Source of the DNA: Candidatus Rifleibacteriota bacterium
GTDB lineage: Bacteria; Riflebacteria; Ozemobacteria; Ozemobacterales; Ozemobacteraceae
Direction: 5' to 3'
Length of the DNA stretch: 16,573 nucleotides
Assembly (NCBI GenBank): GCA_029560455.1
Contig: JAKQKW010000270.1
Location: 1-16,573 of the forward strand
The notes under the pieces were generated by a model that saw nothing but the letters and a program-made list of their open reading frames with translations, was not told where the DNA came from and made no database searches. Of this stretch, positions 7,635-16,573 are shown one piece after another (positions within the stretch are counted from its first letter, which is position 1; every line of letters begins with the position of its first letter). The position numbers and the translations under genes were made by a program.

Positions 7635-8189
7635 TCAGGGGCGGTCGACGACCAGGCTTGCCAGTTCCTGCTCGGTAATCTGTCTGAAGGAAAAATTGTA
7701 ACCTTCATAAATTGCCAGTGCGTAAAAAAGAACATCCATGGGGTTGAAAGTCGCTTTCATGACCTGGAAGGCAATGGAGGGCTGCGAGAGCAGATCAACC
7801 GCCATTTCTAAAAACGGCAGCGATTCTTGAATGGCGATGAAACCACAGACTGAGAGAAGATTGCCGATCGCGCAGCCCAGAAAAGCAAAAAAACCACCGA
7901 GCAGGCCGAATGTCTGCGAGATGCCTCTGCCGGCTTTGCCGACTGAGAATCCGACCAGAACACCAACCGCAATTGCCATCCAGCCAATCTGGTGTTTGGT
8001 GAGAACTGTAACACCGGCCCAGATGGTCGCACCGACGACTGCCGAAGCCAGGCCGGCAACAAGAGCCATCGGCAGATTCTGCTGCCCTTCAAGTTCATTT
8101 TAGAAGGCCTGCATTTTTAACGGGTCGATTTCGAGAGCTTCGGTCGCCGCTTCCTGTGTATTTTCAGTGGTCTGAAGATCGTTGTTCAT
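7635..8189 (-). pseudogene. Small membrane protein gene interrupted by one in-frame TAA
   Basis: Read from ATG 8189 (AGGA six bases upstream), the frame encodes 29 polar, acidic residues ending LKMQAF. It meets TAA at 8100-8102, then continues in the same frame as NELEGQQNLPMALVAG and on for 154 residues to TGA at 7635-7637. Restoring the one codon gives a coherent 184-residue protein: disordered N-terminus, two to three hydrophobic segments rich in Gly and Ala (ALVAGLASAVVGATIWAGVT, then IGWMAIAVGVLVGF, then a third), and a polar C-terminus. I recall similar glycine-rich IGWMAIGVG-type segments in small uncharacterised membrane proteins, but cannot name the family. An AAA to TAA or CAA to TAA change would explain the stop. 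Translation could restart at ATG 8069 and yield the 144-residue membrane part, but no good ribosome binding site precedes it. Sequencing error and readthrough are alternatives. Confidence 0.7.
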
Positions 8190-8259
8190 GGCAATCCTTT
8201 CAATGTCGAAAATTTTACCTTCACTTTGCCTGCCCTGTAGTAAGCAGCGATTTATTTGG

Positions 8260-8288
8260 AATATCAGCATTTCCCAGGCAGATTTCAA
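8260..8288 (-). promoter_or_regulatory. Putative promoter for the interrupted membrane protein gene
   Basis: On the minus strand, TTGAAA (8288-8283, five of six to the -35 consensus) is followed after 17 bases by GATATT (8265-8260, four of six to the -10). It lies about 70 bases upstream of ATG 8189 in the gap shared with the divergent phospholipase D-type gene. Confidence 0.35.
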
Positions 8289-8317
8289 TTTTAACAGCAA
8301 AAAGGTTGTACAGCTAC

Positions 8318-8346
8318 TTGCTACATGGGGGGAAAAAAATTAAAAT
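8318..8346 (+). promoter_or_regulatory. Putative sigma-70-type promoter for the phospholipase D-type gene
   Basis: TTGCTA (8318-8323, four of six) and TAAAAT (8341-8346, five of six) are separated by 17 bases. Transcription would start near 8353, leaving a leader of about 20 bases with the ribosome binding site GGAG at 8364-8367. The spacer contains a G run followed by an A run. Confidence 0.45.
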
Positions 8347-8373
8347 TAAAAGAATCTCGACGCGGAGAACCAT

Positions 8374-9900
8374 ATGAAAAATATTTTCAGGTCAGTTTTA
8401 TTTGTTGGTCTGATGCTTTGTCTGCTTTGTTCTGCTGTTTACGCCAGTGTACCTTACCGTCCGGTTCCTGATAACAGCAGTCTGTCAGATGTGTTCAACA
8501 CCATCAAGGTTGGCGGCCGCTACGAACCGACCCGGGTGCGCCTGATAACCGCTAACGACGAAGCCTGGTATTCTCGCTGGAAAATGATCGAAGAAGCCCG
8601 CGACACCATTGATTGCACGTATTACATCGTTGATAAAGATATTTTCGGTCAGGCCTTCATCGGCCTGCTGCTTAAAAAAGCCCGTCTCGGCGTGAAAATC
8701 CGCCTGATGATCGACGGTCGCGTCTACCGCATGCCTTACATGAGCAAGATGCCCGACAAGATCGAAGAACTGGCCGCTTTCCCCAATGTTCAGATCAAGC
8801 TTTACAATTCGGTCAGCAAATCTCTGCTCTCTGCCTTCACTGATTTCAAAAAAGTCGTGGCTTCAAACCATGACAAAATCATCATCTGCGACGGTATGAC
8901 CACCATTATCGGTGGCCGCAACATCGGTGCCGACTACTTCGCCCAGAACGGCGAAAATGACATCGTTTACAACGACGCCGACGTTCTCATGCAGGGCGAA
9001 CATGTTGCAAAACAGCTTAAAGCCGCATTCGACGACGAATGGAATTACCTGAAAAATTCTGTGGTCAAGGCTGACGCCGTAAACTTCAAAAACCAGCTGG
9101 CAAAGGTCGATCTGGCTTATCGCGTCATGAGCCGCTACATGCAGGGTCGTGGCCTGTTTGACCCCGCAAAACTGAATCTCTCCAAAGATCTCGAAGAAGC
9201 CCTCGTCGAAATGAATAAAGAAATTTCGTTGTTCAAGGGCATCAGCTCATACGCCGCTTTCGACCTGTTCAGAGGTGAACGCCAGAAACCGGTCAAGATT
9301 CTTGACAAACACTCCTACTGCGGCCCGCTCAACGGTATTACCCCCTCGATCCTCAAGATGATCGAAGCCTGCCGCAGCGAAGTCATCATGCAGAATCCTT
9401 ATCTGGTAATCACCACCGAGGTCGAAGCCGCTCTCAAGCGCGCTGCTCAGCGCGGCGTTAAAATCGTTTTTCATACCAACAGTGCTGAATCGACTGACTC
9501 ACTGTTTCCGCAGGCCTTTTTGATGAACGACTGGGAAAGAATGCTGACCGACATGCCGACCGCGCGCCTGTTTGTCGCTCCGAGCCAGAATGAGCGCCTG
9601 CATGCCAAGATCTTCGTATTCGACGGTCTGGTAACCATCGTTGGCTCCTACAACATGGACCCCCTCAGCGAACAGGTCAACTCCGAAGTCGTCGCCGCAA
9701 TTCACGACAAACCTTTCGCTCAGATGACCCGCAACCGCATTTTCAACCTGATGAAGAAGAACATCATCGAATACCGCCTCGAACGCGACAGCGAAGGCCG
9801 AATTGTTAAAAAAGTCGGCCCCGAAGATCACGTGAAGAGCGAAACCGTTAAAAAGATGAACCGACTGCGCAAGCTGCAGTGGCTGCGCCCCCTGATCTGA
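8374..9900 (+). CDS. Exported phospholipase D/cardiolipin synthase-like protein
   Basis: A 508-residue member of the phospholipase D superfamily, whose enzymes hydrolyse or transfer phosphodiesters through a covalent phosphohistidine. Both catalytic HxKxxxxD motifs are intact: H166-K168-D173 followed by IGGRNIGADY, and H410-K412-D417 followed by VGSYNMDPLSE. The GG/GS plus Asn residues after each motif suit the family. Residues 1-25 form a signal peptide with a probable cleavage after VYA, so the enzyme should act in the periplasm or at the outer membrane. This resembles ClsC/YmdC-type proteins more than membrane-anchored cardiolipin synthases. A segment of about 120 residues between the two halves (roughly 225-320) includes charged helices. 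The C-terminus (465-508) is strongly basic, which could contact acidic lipid or nucleic acid. ATG 8374 has GGAG six bases upstream. The substrate is unproven; a nuclease activity is not excluded. Confidence 0.9.
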   Translation: MKNIFRSVLFVGLMLCLLCSAVYASVPYRPVPDNSSLSDVFNTIKVGGRYEPTRVRLITANDEAWYSRWKMIEEARDTIDCTYYIVDKDIFGQAFIGLLLKKARLGVKIRLMIDGRVYRMPYMSKMPDKIEELAAFPNVQIKLYNSVSKSLLSAFTDFKKVVASNHDKIIICDGMTTIIGGRNIGADYFAQNGENDIVYNDADVLMQGEHVAKQLKAAFDDEWNYLKNSVVKADAVNFKNQLAKVDLAYRVMSRYMQGRGLFDPAKLNLSKDLEEALVEMNKEISLFKGISSYAAFDLFRGERQKPVKILDKHSYCGPLNGITPSILKMIEACRSEVIMQNPYLVITTEVEAALKRAAQRGVKIVFHTNSAESTDSLFPQAFLMNDWERMLTDMPTARLFVAPSQNERLHAKIFVFDGLVTIVGSYNMDPLSEQVNSEVVAAIHDKPFAQMTRNRIFNLMKKNIIEYRLERDSEGRIVKKVGPEDHVKSETVKKMNRLRKLQWLRPLI

Positions 9901-9906
9901 TCGTCT

Positions 9907-9953
9907 CAAAACAGACGGCCCGTATCCACTTGTGATACGGGCCGTTTGTTTTG
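9907..9953. terminator. Strong bidirectional terminator hairpin
   Basis: Bases 9907-9926 pair with 9934-9953 to give a 20-pair stem with one G-T pair around a seven-base loop. The GC-rich core is ACGGCCCGTATC (9915-9926) with its exact complement (9934-9945). The outer arms are A-rich on the left and T-rich on the right, so each strand ends in a T-rich tract. It sits between two convergent genes and should serve both. Confidence 0.9.
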
Positions 9954-9970
9954 AACTGTAACCGGTAGTT

Positions 9971-11200
9971 TTAAAAGTCGACGGTAGTTTCAGCCGCCTC
10001 TGGCTGAGCAGCGACCGCCTGTTGCTGCGGGCGCAGGTCGAATTCACCGCTGCCGTTGCGGTACAGCTTCCATTCTTTTATCAGTGCTATGCGTCTTAGG
10101 TCATCCTGACTTACTGATACCAGGCCTTTCCAGGCCAGCTCACCGATTTCGTGGTTCAGAATCGTCTGTTCCTCGACATAGCCTTCGAGCAGTGGTGAAA
10201 GATTTTTTCCCAGCTGCCCGCGCACCGTCGGATTGAGCTTGAAACCAAACGGGTTCACGAATAGAAAAAGATGCACAATGGCTGTCAGAAAGATAATGCC
10301 GACCAGATGGTAATTGAGCGGCAACGGCTCAATTTCTGAAAAACATTTGAGCAGAATGGTCAGTCCCATCAGCACAAAAATCGGCAGGGCCGCCGGGTTT
10401 ATCAGGGCTATGAAACCGGTGATGGCGTAGAAGAACAGATTGGGCATGTCTTCGTGCGCCAGTCGCCCCAGCATCGCAAGAGTGATCAGCAGAAAGATGC
10501 CTGCCAGCAGATACATTATCTGCATGTCGTTTTCGGGCATAAAATTCCATGATAAAACTGAGCTTGTATCAACCGAGCTCGCCGCCCCTTCAGGGAAAAA
10601 CAACAGCCCGATCAGCGCGCAGAGAGCCAGAGTCGGGCTGTAGTGATCGTTGTAAAAAGCGTGGCAGGCGACCAGTGCTACCAGCAGCCAGCTGTTGAGA
10701 CCGAGCCCGCTCGCTGCAGCAGTAATCGGAATCAACACCAGACCGAAATGATTCTTCAGCCGGTTGTTGTCGAGAATAGTAATGGTTCCGGCTACAAAAA
10801 TCAGGGTCAGAAGCATGCGTAGACTTAAAAACGCCTGCATCGACAGGGCGAATACCGCCAGAAAAATTATGCCCGGCAGTATTTCGCGGCTCTTGAAAAC
10901 CCAGGTGCAGAGTATGCAGCACAGCAGAAAATAGGCTATATGAAATATTGCTTTCAATCCGAGCAGCGAGGCGCTCGAATCGGCAATCGTCAGCGCGATC
11001 GACTCAGGAAAGAAAACCCAGCCGAGCGACAGGTCGAAATCGCGCGCCAGCGTCAGATCCCAGAATGTTTGTGCCGGGAAAGGCGCTGAACGGGTAAAGA
11101 AAAACAGAACCGCGACGGTGGCGACCAGCGCCGCGATCCGGTTCCATTCAATAGGAGCCCGTGTCTGCTGTACTGAAGCTGCAATATTTACTTCTGGCAT
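9971..11200 (-). CDS. Polytopic membrane protein of unknown function
   Basis: A 409-residue inner-membrane protein I cannot assign to a family. Hydrophobic segments lie at about 21-37, 84-102, 108-124, 128-144, 152-168, 170-183, 188-202, 226-245, 254-283 and 297-316, giving roughly nine to eleven spans. The hydrophilic C-terminal tail of about 90 residues (320-409) ends in Ala, Gln and Glu. The stretch between the first two spans (WDLTLARDFDLSLGW, 47-61) recalls the Asp-containing first loop of GT-C glycosyltransferases, but the resemblance is slight and no catalytic signature is evident. The start is ATG 11200, 17 bases after the molybdenum hydroxylase stop, with no clear ribosome binding site. 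That spacing suggests a shared transcript. A functional link to the hydroxylase is not obvious. Confidence 0.8.
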   Translation of the reverse strand: MPEVNIAASVQQTRAPIEWNRIAALVATVAVLFFFTRSAPFPAQTFWDLTLARDFDLSLGWVFFPESIALTIADSSASLLGLKAIFHIAYFLLCCILCTWVFKSREILPGIIFLAVFALSMQAFLSLRMLLTLIFVAGTITILDNNRLKNHFGLVLIPITAAASGLGLNSWLLVALVACHAFYNDHYSPTLALCALIGLLFFPEGAASSVDTSSVLSWNFMPENDMQIMYLLAGIFLLITLAMLGRLAHEDMPNLFFYAITGFIALINPAALPIFVLMGLTILLKCFSEIEPLPLNYHLVGIIFLTAIVHLFLFVNPFGFKLNPTVRGQLGKNLSPLLEGYVEEQTILNHEIGELAWKGLVSVSQDDLRRIALIKEWKLYRNGSGEFDLRPQQQAVAAQPEAAETTVDF

Positions 11201-11217
11201 GCTTGAATAGTCTCAAT

Positions 11218-13491
<2,274 letters not shown>

Positions 13492-13572
13492 GGCAACCTC
13501 CTGTGGGTTCATCAGCTTTTTCTGCAGTCTATCACATGCCGGCACCAGTTTCCACAATAGAAGTTGATCAAA

Positions 13573-13629
13573 TCTGCCAGAATGCACAGAAGCTGCCGGG
13601 CGTGCCGACAGCTTCTGTGCTATTGCAGA
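13573..13629 (-). terminator. Long hairpin between the 48-residue gene and the molybdenum hydroxylase
   Basis: GCACAGAAGCTG (13584-13595) pairs exactly with CAGCTTCTGTGC (13609-13620). Three more pairs inside close a five-base loop after one mismatch. Outside, TCTGC and AAT can pair with GCAGA and ATT across small bulges. On the minus strand it follows the small gene's stop by about 60 bases, and a short T-rich stretch comes after it. It may terminate that transcript, or lie in the 5' leader of the hydroxylase mRNA. Confidence 0.45.
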
Positions 13630-13688
13630 TTTTCAGTTCAGATAGCGGGCTCAGTCGATAATGGCTGTTTAACCTGCAGAATTCTTAA

Positions 13689-13835
13689 TTACAGGCCCAT
13701 TCCGAATTTTAAGCCGACCAGAAGAATGATTGCCACTACGAAAAACAGCAGCTTCTGCTTGATTTCTCCCGCCGGGTCCTGTGGTGGCTGCTGATTGCTT
13801 TCGTTGTTGTTTTCTTCGTTATCGTGGTTTTCCAT
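13689..13835 (-). CDS. 48-residue single-pass membrane protein (hypothetical)
   Basis: A short gene with a clear coding layout. ATG 13835 is preceded by AAGGA seven bases upstream, and the frame ends at TAA 13689-13691. The first 22 residues are polar and acidic, rich in Asn, Glu and Gln (MENHDNEENNNESNQQPPQD). A short basic junction follows (IKQK, about 25-28), then one hydrophobic segment (LLFFVVAIILLVGL, about 29-42) and FGMGL at the end. This is the look of a tail-anchored protein with its N-terminus in the cytoplasm. I recognise no family and infer no function. It is divergent from smc and lies about 200 bases upstream of the hydroxylase on the same strand, but the intervening hairpin may separate their transcripts. 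Confidence 0.7.
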   Translation of the reverse strand: MENHDNEENNNESNQQPPQDPAGEIKQKLLFFVVAIILLVGLKFGMGL

Positions 13836-14015
13836 TTACAGTTCCTTCGTAAAATAGGGTTCGCTGATTCTATCGGCAGTTTTGTGAAAAATACCCAGAC
13901 GTTTTGCCCGGGTTTTCAGACTACCACAGATGCACACCGGCAACAATAAGTGAATGTCGCCTCTAAAAAATACACCAGAAAGCTGTTTTTTTGCTGCGAA
14001 TTGTGGCATATATAA

Positions 14016-14032
14016 GGTTGATTTATTCAACC
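14016..14032 (+). promoter_or_regulatory. Inverted repeat upstream of smc
   Basis: GGTTGA and TCAACC (14016-14021 and 14027-14032) flank TTTAT, a perfect six-base inverted repeat 33 bases before the smc start. It directly follows TATATAAG (14009-14016), which could contain a -10 box, though I find no well-spaced -35. It may be an operator or a small leader hairpin. Confidence 0.3.
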
Positions 14033-14065
14033 AGAAATACATTTAATAAGGTCAGGCAAACTTCA

Positions 14066-16573
14066 ATGTATCTTAAGTCACTTGAGCTGATGGGCTTCAA
14101 GTCTTTTGGCCGCAAGACGGTGTTTGATTTCACTCCCGGTATCACTGCAATTATCGGCCCCAATGGCTCGGGAAAAAGCAACGTGTGCGACGCGATCCGC
14201 TGGGTTCTCGGCGAACAGAGTGCCAAAGCTCTGCGCGGCACCAAAATGTCGGAAGTCATCTTCGCAGGCTCTTCCGAATTCAAGGCCTCTGCCTTTGCCC
14301 AGGTCAAGCTCATTCTCGACAACGAAGACCGCGCCATGCCTATGGACTATTCAGAAGTCAGCATCGGTCGGCAGTTGTTCCGCTCCGGCGAGAGTAACTA
14401 TTTTGTCAACAACACCCGCACCCTGATGTCGAGCATTAAAGAAATGCTGATGGACACGGGCATCGGCAAAGACGGCTATTCGGTAATCGGTCAGGGCGAC
14501 ATCGATGATATTATTTTTCAGCGCACCCAGTCACGCCGCGCTCTGATCGAAGAAGCTGCCGGTATCACCAAGTTCAAACACCGCAAACAGAACACCCTGA
14601 CCAAACTTGGCCATACACGCACCAATATTACCCGCCTCAGAGACATCACTTCAGAAATCGAAGGGCAGCTTGGCCCGCTTGCCGAACAGGCCGAAAAAAC
14701 CCGCAAATTCCAGGCTCTCGCGGCCGAGATCCGTCAGCTCGAAATCGACCTGATTCTTTATGATCTCAACCAGCTTAACGGCGAATTCGAGAACATCAAC
14801 TCGATGCGCCTCGGGCTGCTCGCCAAAATCGAAGAAATCGAAAAGTTTCTCGCCGAAGTCGACGCCAGAAAGGCCGACGCCCGCGTACGCTTCGCCGAAT
14901 TCGAGAGCGTGCTGCAGACCCGCCAGGATGAAGTAAAAGGCGTCGTCGTTCAGATCGATGACCGTCGCCGCCAGATGGCAGTCCTGCGCGAAGATATCAA
15001 GAGCCAGCAGGCCCGCAGCCAGGCCATTCTTGAAGAAATCGACGGCATCGAAAGCCTTCTGCTCGACGGTGGTCAGGAAATCACCGACGCCGAAAACCGT
15101 CTCAAAGAAGAAGAGGCTCGCGAAATCGAGCTGTCGGCGGTTATGGCCGATATCGACGGCAATATCGAGAAGGTGCGCAGCGAACTCGACAAGCATCTCA
15201 AAGAGCAGGCCCATGACAAAGACTCGGCCTACAACGTCGCAGTCAAACTGGCTGAACGCCGCAACCGCATTACCACAATAAATCAGCAGATTCAGATTCT
15301 CGAACGCCAGCTCGAAAAAGGCGAAGGCGATGTTGCCTCAGCCCAGACCCACGTTGACAAGCTGACCAATGAAAACAACCGTATTGCCGCTGAAATTGCC
15401 ACGATGCGGGCAGAAATCGAAAAGAACCGCACCCTGCTCTCAGAAGAAATGGCGCGCCTCGGCAAAATCGAAAAAGATTACAAAAAGACCGAAGAAGAGC
15501 TCACCGGCGTTTCTGACCAGGTTAAAATGTTTCGCGCCCGCAGCAACCTGCTCGAAGAACTCCGCCACAGCAGCGAAAGCGGTATTTTCCGCGGCGTTCA
15601 GGCTGCCCTGGCCCTCAAGGAAACCGGCCGCCTGCCTGGCATTCACGGTATCGTCGGCGAACTGATCAAGGTGCCGGCCGGCTATGAAGTTGCCATCGAA
15701 ACGGCTCTCGGCGGCAGTATTCAGGATATCATCACCCAGGATTCAGAAACCGCCAAGGCGGCAATCGACTCGTTGAAGCAGAACAAGGCGGGTCGCGCCA
15801 CTTTCCTGCCTCTCGATATCATGACCGCGCCACCGGCTCTTGGCAGGGCTGAAGCCCGCGGCTGTCTCGGCGTTGCTCTCGAACTGATTCAGTTCGACGC
15901 AAAATTTTATACGGTCATGAGCAACCTGCTTGGCCGCATTCTGATTTTTGACACCCTCGACAATGCCGTCGAATATACCCGCAAAAACCGCAATTTTAAC
16001 CGCATCGTTACCCTCGACGGTGAAATCGTCAGGTCGTCGGGCGCCATGACCGGCGGCGGCGAAACCCGCAAGGCCGGCGGTATTCTCTCGCGCAAACGCG
16101 AACAGGAAGAGCTCGAAGAAAAGCTGAAAGCCTTTGAAGGCAAAGAAAGCAAGCTTCGCAGCCTGCTTAACAATCTTATTAAAGAGCGCCAGGTGCTTCT
16201 GACCTCGACGCGCGAGCGCGATGACGCGGTTCGCCGCCGCGAACAGTCGCTTGGATTCTTCGAAAGCAGCCGTGACAAGAACGCCCAGGAACTGAAAACC
16301 CGCAGCGAGGAATATTCAAACATTTCACGTGACCGCGCCGAAATGACTGCGCGCCTTGAAACTCTTAAAACTGAGCTTATACAGGCCGGTGAAGAACTTG
16401 CCGCGATTGAAAAACAGCACGAAGAGCTCGCCGGGCGCCTTAATGCCCTCAGTGGCCGCGAAGGCGCCATTCAGACCCGTCTCAACAGTTTGACTGCGAT
16501 GTATGGCGAACGCAAACTCGAAATGGCACAGATTGTTGAACGCAAAAAAGCGATCAAAAAGGAAATCGATGCG
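14066..16573 (+). CDS. smc: Chromosome segregation ATPase SMC, N-terminal 836 residues (3' end outside window)
   Basis: SMC is the dimeric ATPase that, with ScpA and ScpB, folds and helps segregate the bacterial chromosome. The N-terminal head domain is complete: MYLKSLELMGFKSF at the start, Walker A GPNGSGKSN (31-39), the Q-loop VLGEQSAKALRG (47-58), LFRSGESNYF (104-113), and IGQGDID (141-147) with RRALIEEAAGI (157-167). A long charged coiled coil follows (about 170-500), then the hinge (about 505-665, with GIHGIVGEL, GRATFLP and DGEIVRSSGAMTGGG). The returning coiled coil runs to the window edge. The signature LSGG motif, Walker B and the rest of the C-terminal head, roughly 340 residues by family length, are missing. 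ATG 14066 is supported by the conserved first residues and AGG nine bases upstream. The hinge separates this from Rad50 or RecN. Confidence 0.96.
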   Translation, partial: MYLKSLELMGFKSFGRKTVFDFTPGITAIIGPNGSGKSNVCDAIRWVLGEQSAKALRGTKMSEVIFAGSSEFKASAFAQVKLILDNEDRAMPMDYSEVSIGRQLFRSGESNYFVNNTRTLMSSIKEMLMDTGIGKDGYSVIGQGDIDDIIFQRTQSRRALIEEAAGITKFKHRKQNTLTKLGHTRTNITRLRDITSEIEGQLGPLAEQAEKTRKFQALAAEIRQLEIDLILYDLNQLNGEFENINSMRLGLLAKIEEIEKFLAEVDARKADARVRFAEFESVLQTRQDEVKGVVVQIDDRRRQMAVLREDIKSQQARSQAILEEIDGIESLLLDGGQEITDAENRLKEEEAREIELSAVMADIDGNIEKVRSELDKHLKEQAHDKDSAYNVAVKLAERRNRITTINQQIQILERQLEKGEGDVASAQTHVDKLTNENNRIAAEIATMRAEIEKNRTLLSEEMARLGKIEKDYKKTEEELTGVSDQVKMFRARSNLLEELRHSSESGIFRGVQAALALKETGRLPGIHGIVGELIKVPAGYEVAIETALGGSIQDIITQDSETAKAAIDSLKQNKAGRATFLPLDIMTAPPALGRAEARGCLGVALELIQFDAKFYTVMSNLLGRILIFDTLDNAVEYTRKNRNFNRIVTLDGEIVRSSGAMTGGGETRKAGGILSRKREQEELEEKLKAFEGKESKLRSLLNNLIKERQVLLTSTRERDDAVRRREQSLGFFESSRDKNAQELKTRSEEYSNISRDRAEMTARLETLKTELIQAGEELAAIEKQHEELAGRLNALSGREGAIQTRLNSLTAMYGERKLEMAQIVERKKAIKKEIDA

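Noticed and set aside
7627..7639. CCTGA/TCAGG hairpin between lpxK and the convergent membrane protein gene as a terminator.
   Set aside because: The stem has only five pairs, overlaps a stop codon and has no T tract on either side.
7808..8098. A minus-strand frame starting at ATG 8098, right after the TAA of the interrupted gene, which could look like the restart.
   Set aside because: It is out of frame with the membrane segments and its translation is Arg/Trp/Ser-rich without sensible features. The membrane protein is encoded in the other frame.
13492..13587. A 32-residue N-terminal extension of the molybdenum hydroxylase from ATG 13587, or a start at ATG 13512.
   Set aside because: AGGAGG is placed five bases before ATG 13491, where homologous proteins usually begin. 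The extension also overlaps the upstream hairpin.

Overview
The window carries 11 protein-coding genes that I regard as real, plus one small gene interrupted by a single in-frame stop codon. Gene density is high and no stretch without a gene exceeds about 230 bases. The organism is a bacterium with an outer membrane. The evidence is a convincing LpxK (lipid A 4'-kinase), a periplasm-directed phospholipase D-type protein, and a run of envelope glycosyltransferases. Base composition is moderately GC-rich, and ATG, GTG and TTG starts are all used. I cannot place the phylum from the sequence. The mix of LpxK with a CsaB-like pyruvyl transferase and several proteins I do not recognise points to an under-sampled Gram-negative lineage. 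Candidatus Riflebacteria-type organisms are one guess, held weakly.

Layout. Bases 1-1340 (+): the C-terminal half of the replicative helicase DnaB, translationally coupled to a PAP2-type membrane phosphatase. Bases 1487-5484 (+): a new transcription unit with an extended -10 promoter. It encodes a small exported helical protein of unknown function, a 697-residue protein made of two GT4 glycosyltransferases in tandem, and a third GT-B glycosyltransferase. All three reading frames overlap their neighbours. Bases 5485-5647: an intergenic leader with several competing inverted repeats. Bases 5648-7614 (+): a CsaB-like polysaccharide pyruvyl transferase overlapping lpxK. Bases 7635-8189 (-): a small membrane protein gene split by one TAA codon. 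Bases 8374-9900 (+): an exported two-HKD phospholipase D/cardiolipin synthase-like protein, closed by a strong bidirectional terminator. Bases 9971-13835 (-): a polytopic membrane protein, a molybdenum-hydroxylase catalytic subunit without its usual FAD and FeS partners, and a newly called 48-residue single-pass membrane protein. Bases 14066-16573 (+): the first 836 residues of the chromosome-organising ATPase SMC, running off the end of the window.

How the genes fit together. The left half reads as an envelope glycan and lipid A module. Lipid-carrier phosphatase, three GT-B domains, a pyruvyl transferase and the lipid A kinase lie close together on one strand. This would suit assembly of a pyruvylated surface polysaccharide beside lipid A biosynthesis; that link is inference from position. 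The window contains no mobile element, CRISPR array, tRNA or rRNA that I could support. The observations most worth following up are the single nonsense codon in the gene at 7635-8189, the structured leader before the pyruvyl transferase, the tandem GT4 fusion, and the orphan molybdenum hydroxylase.
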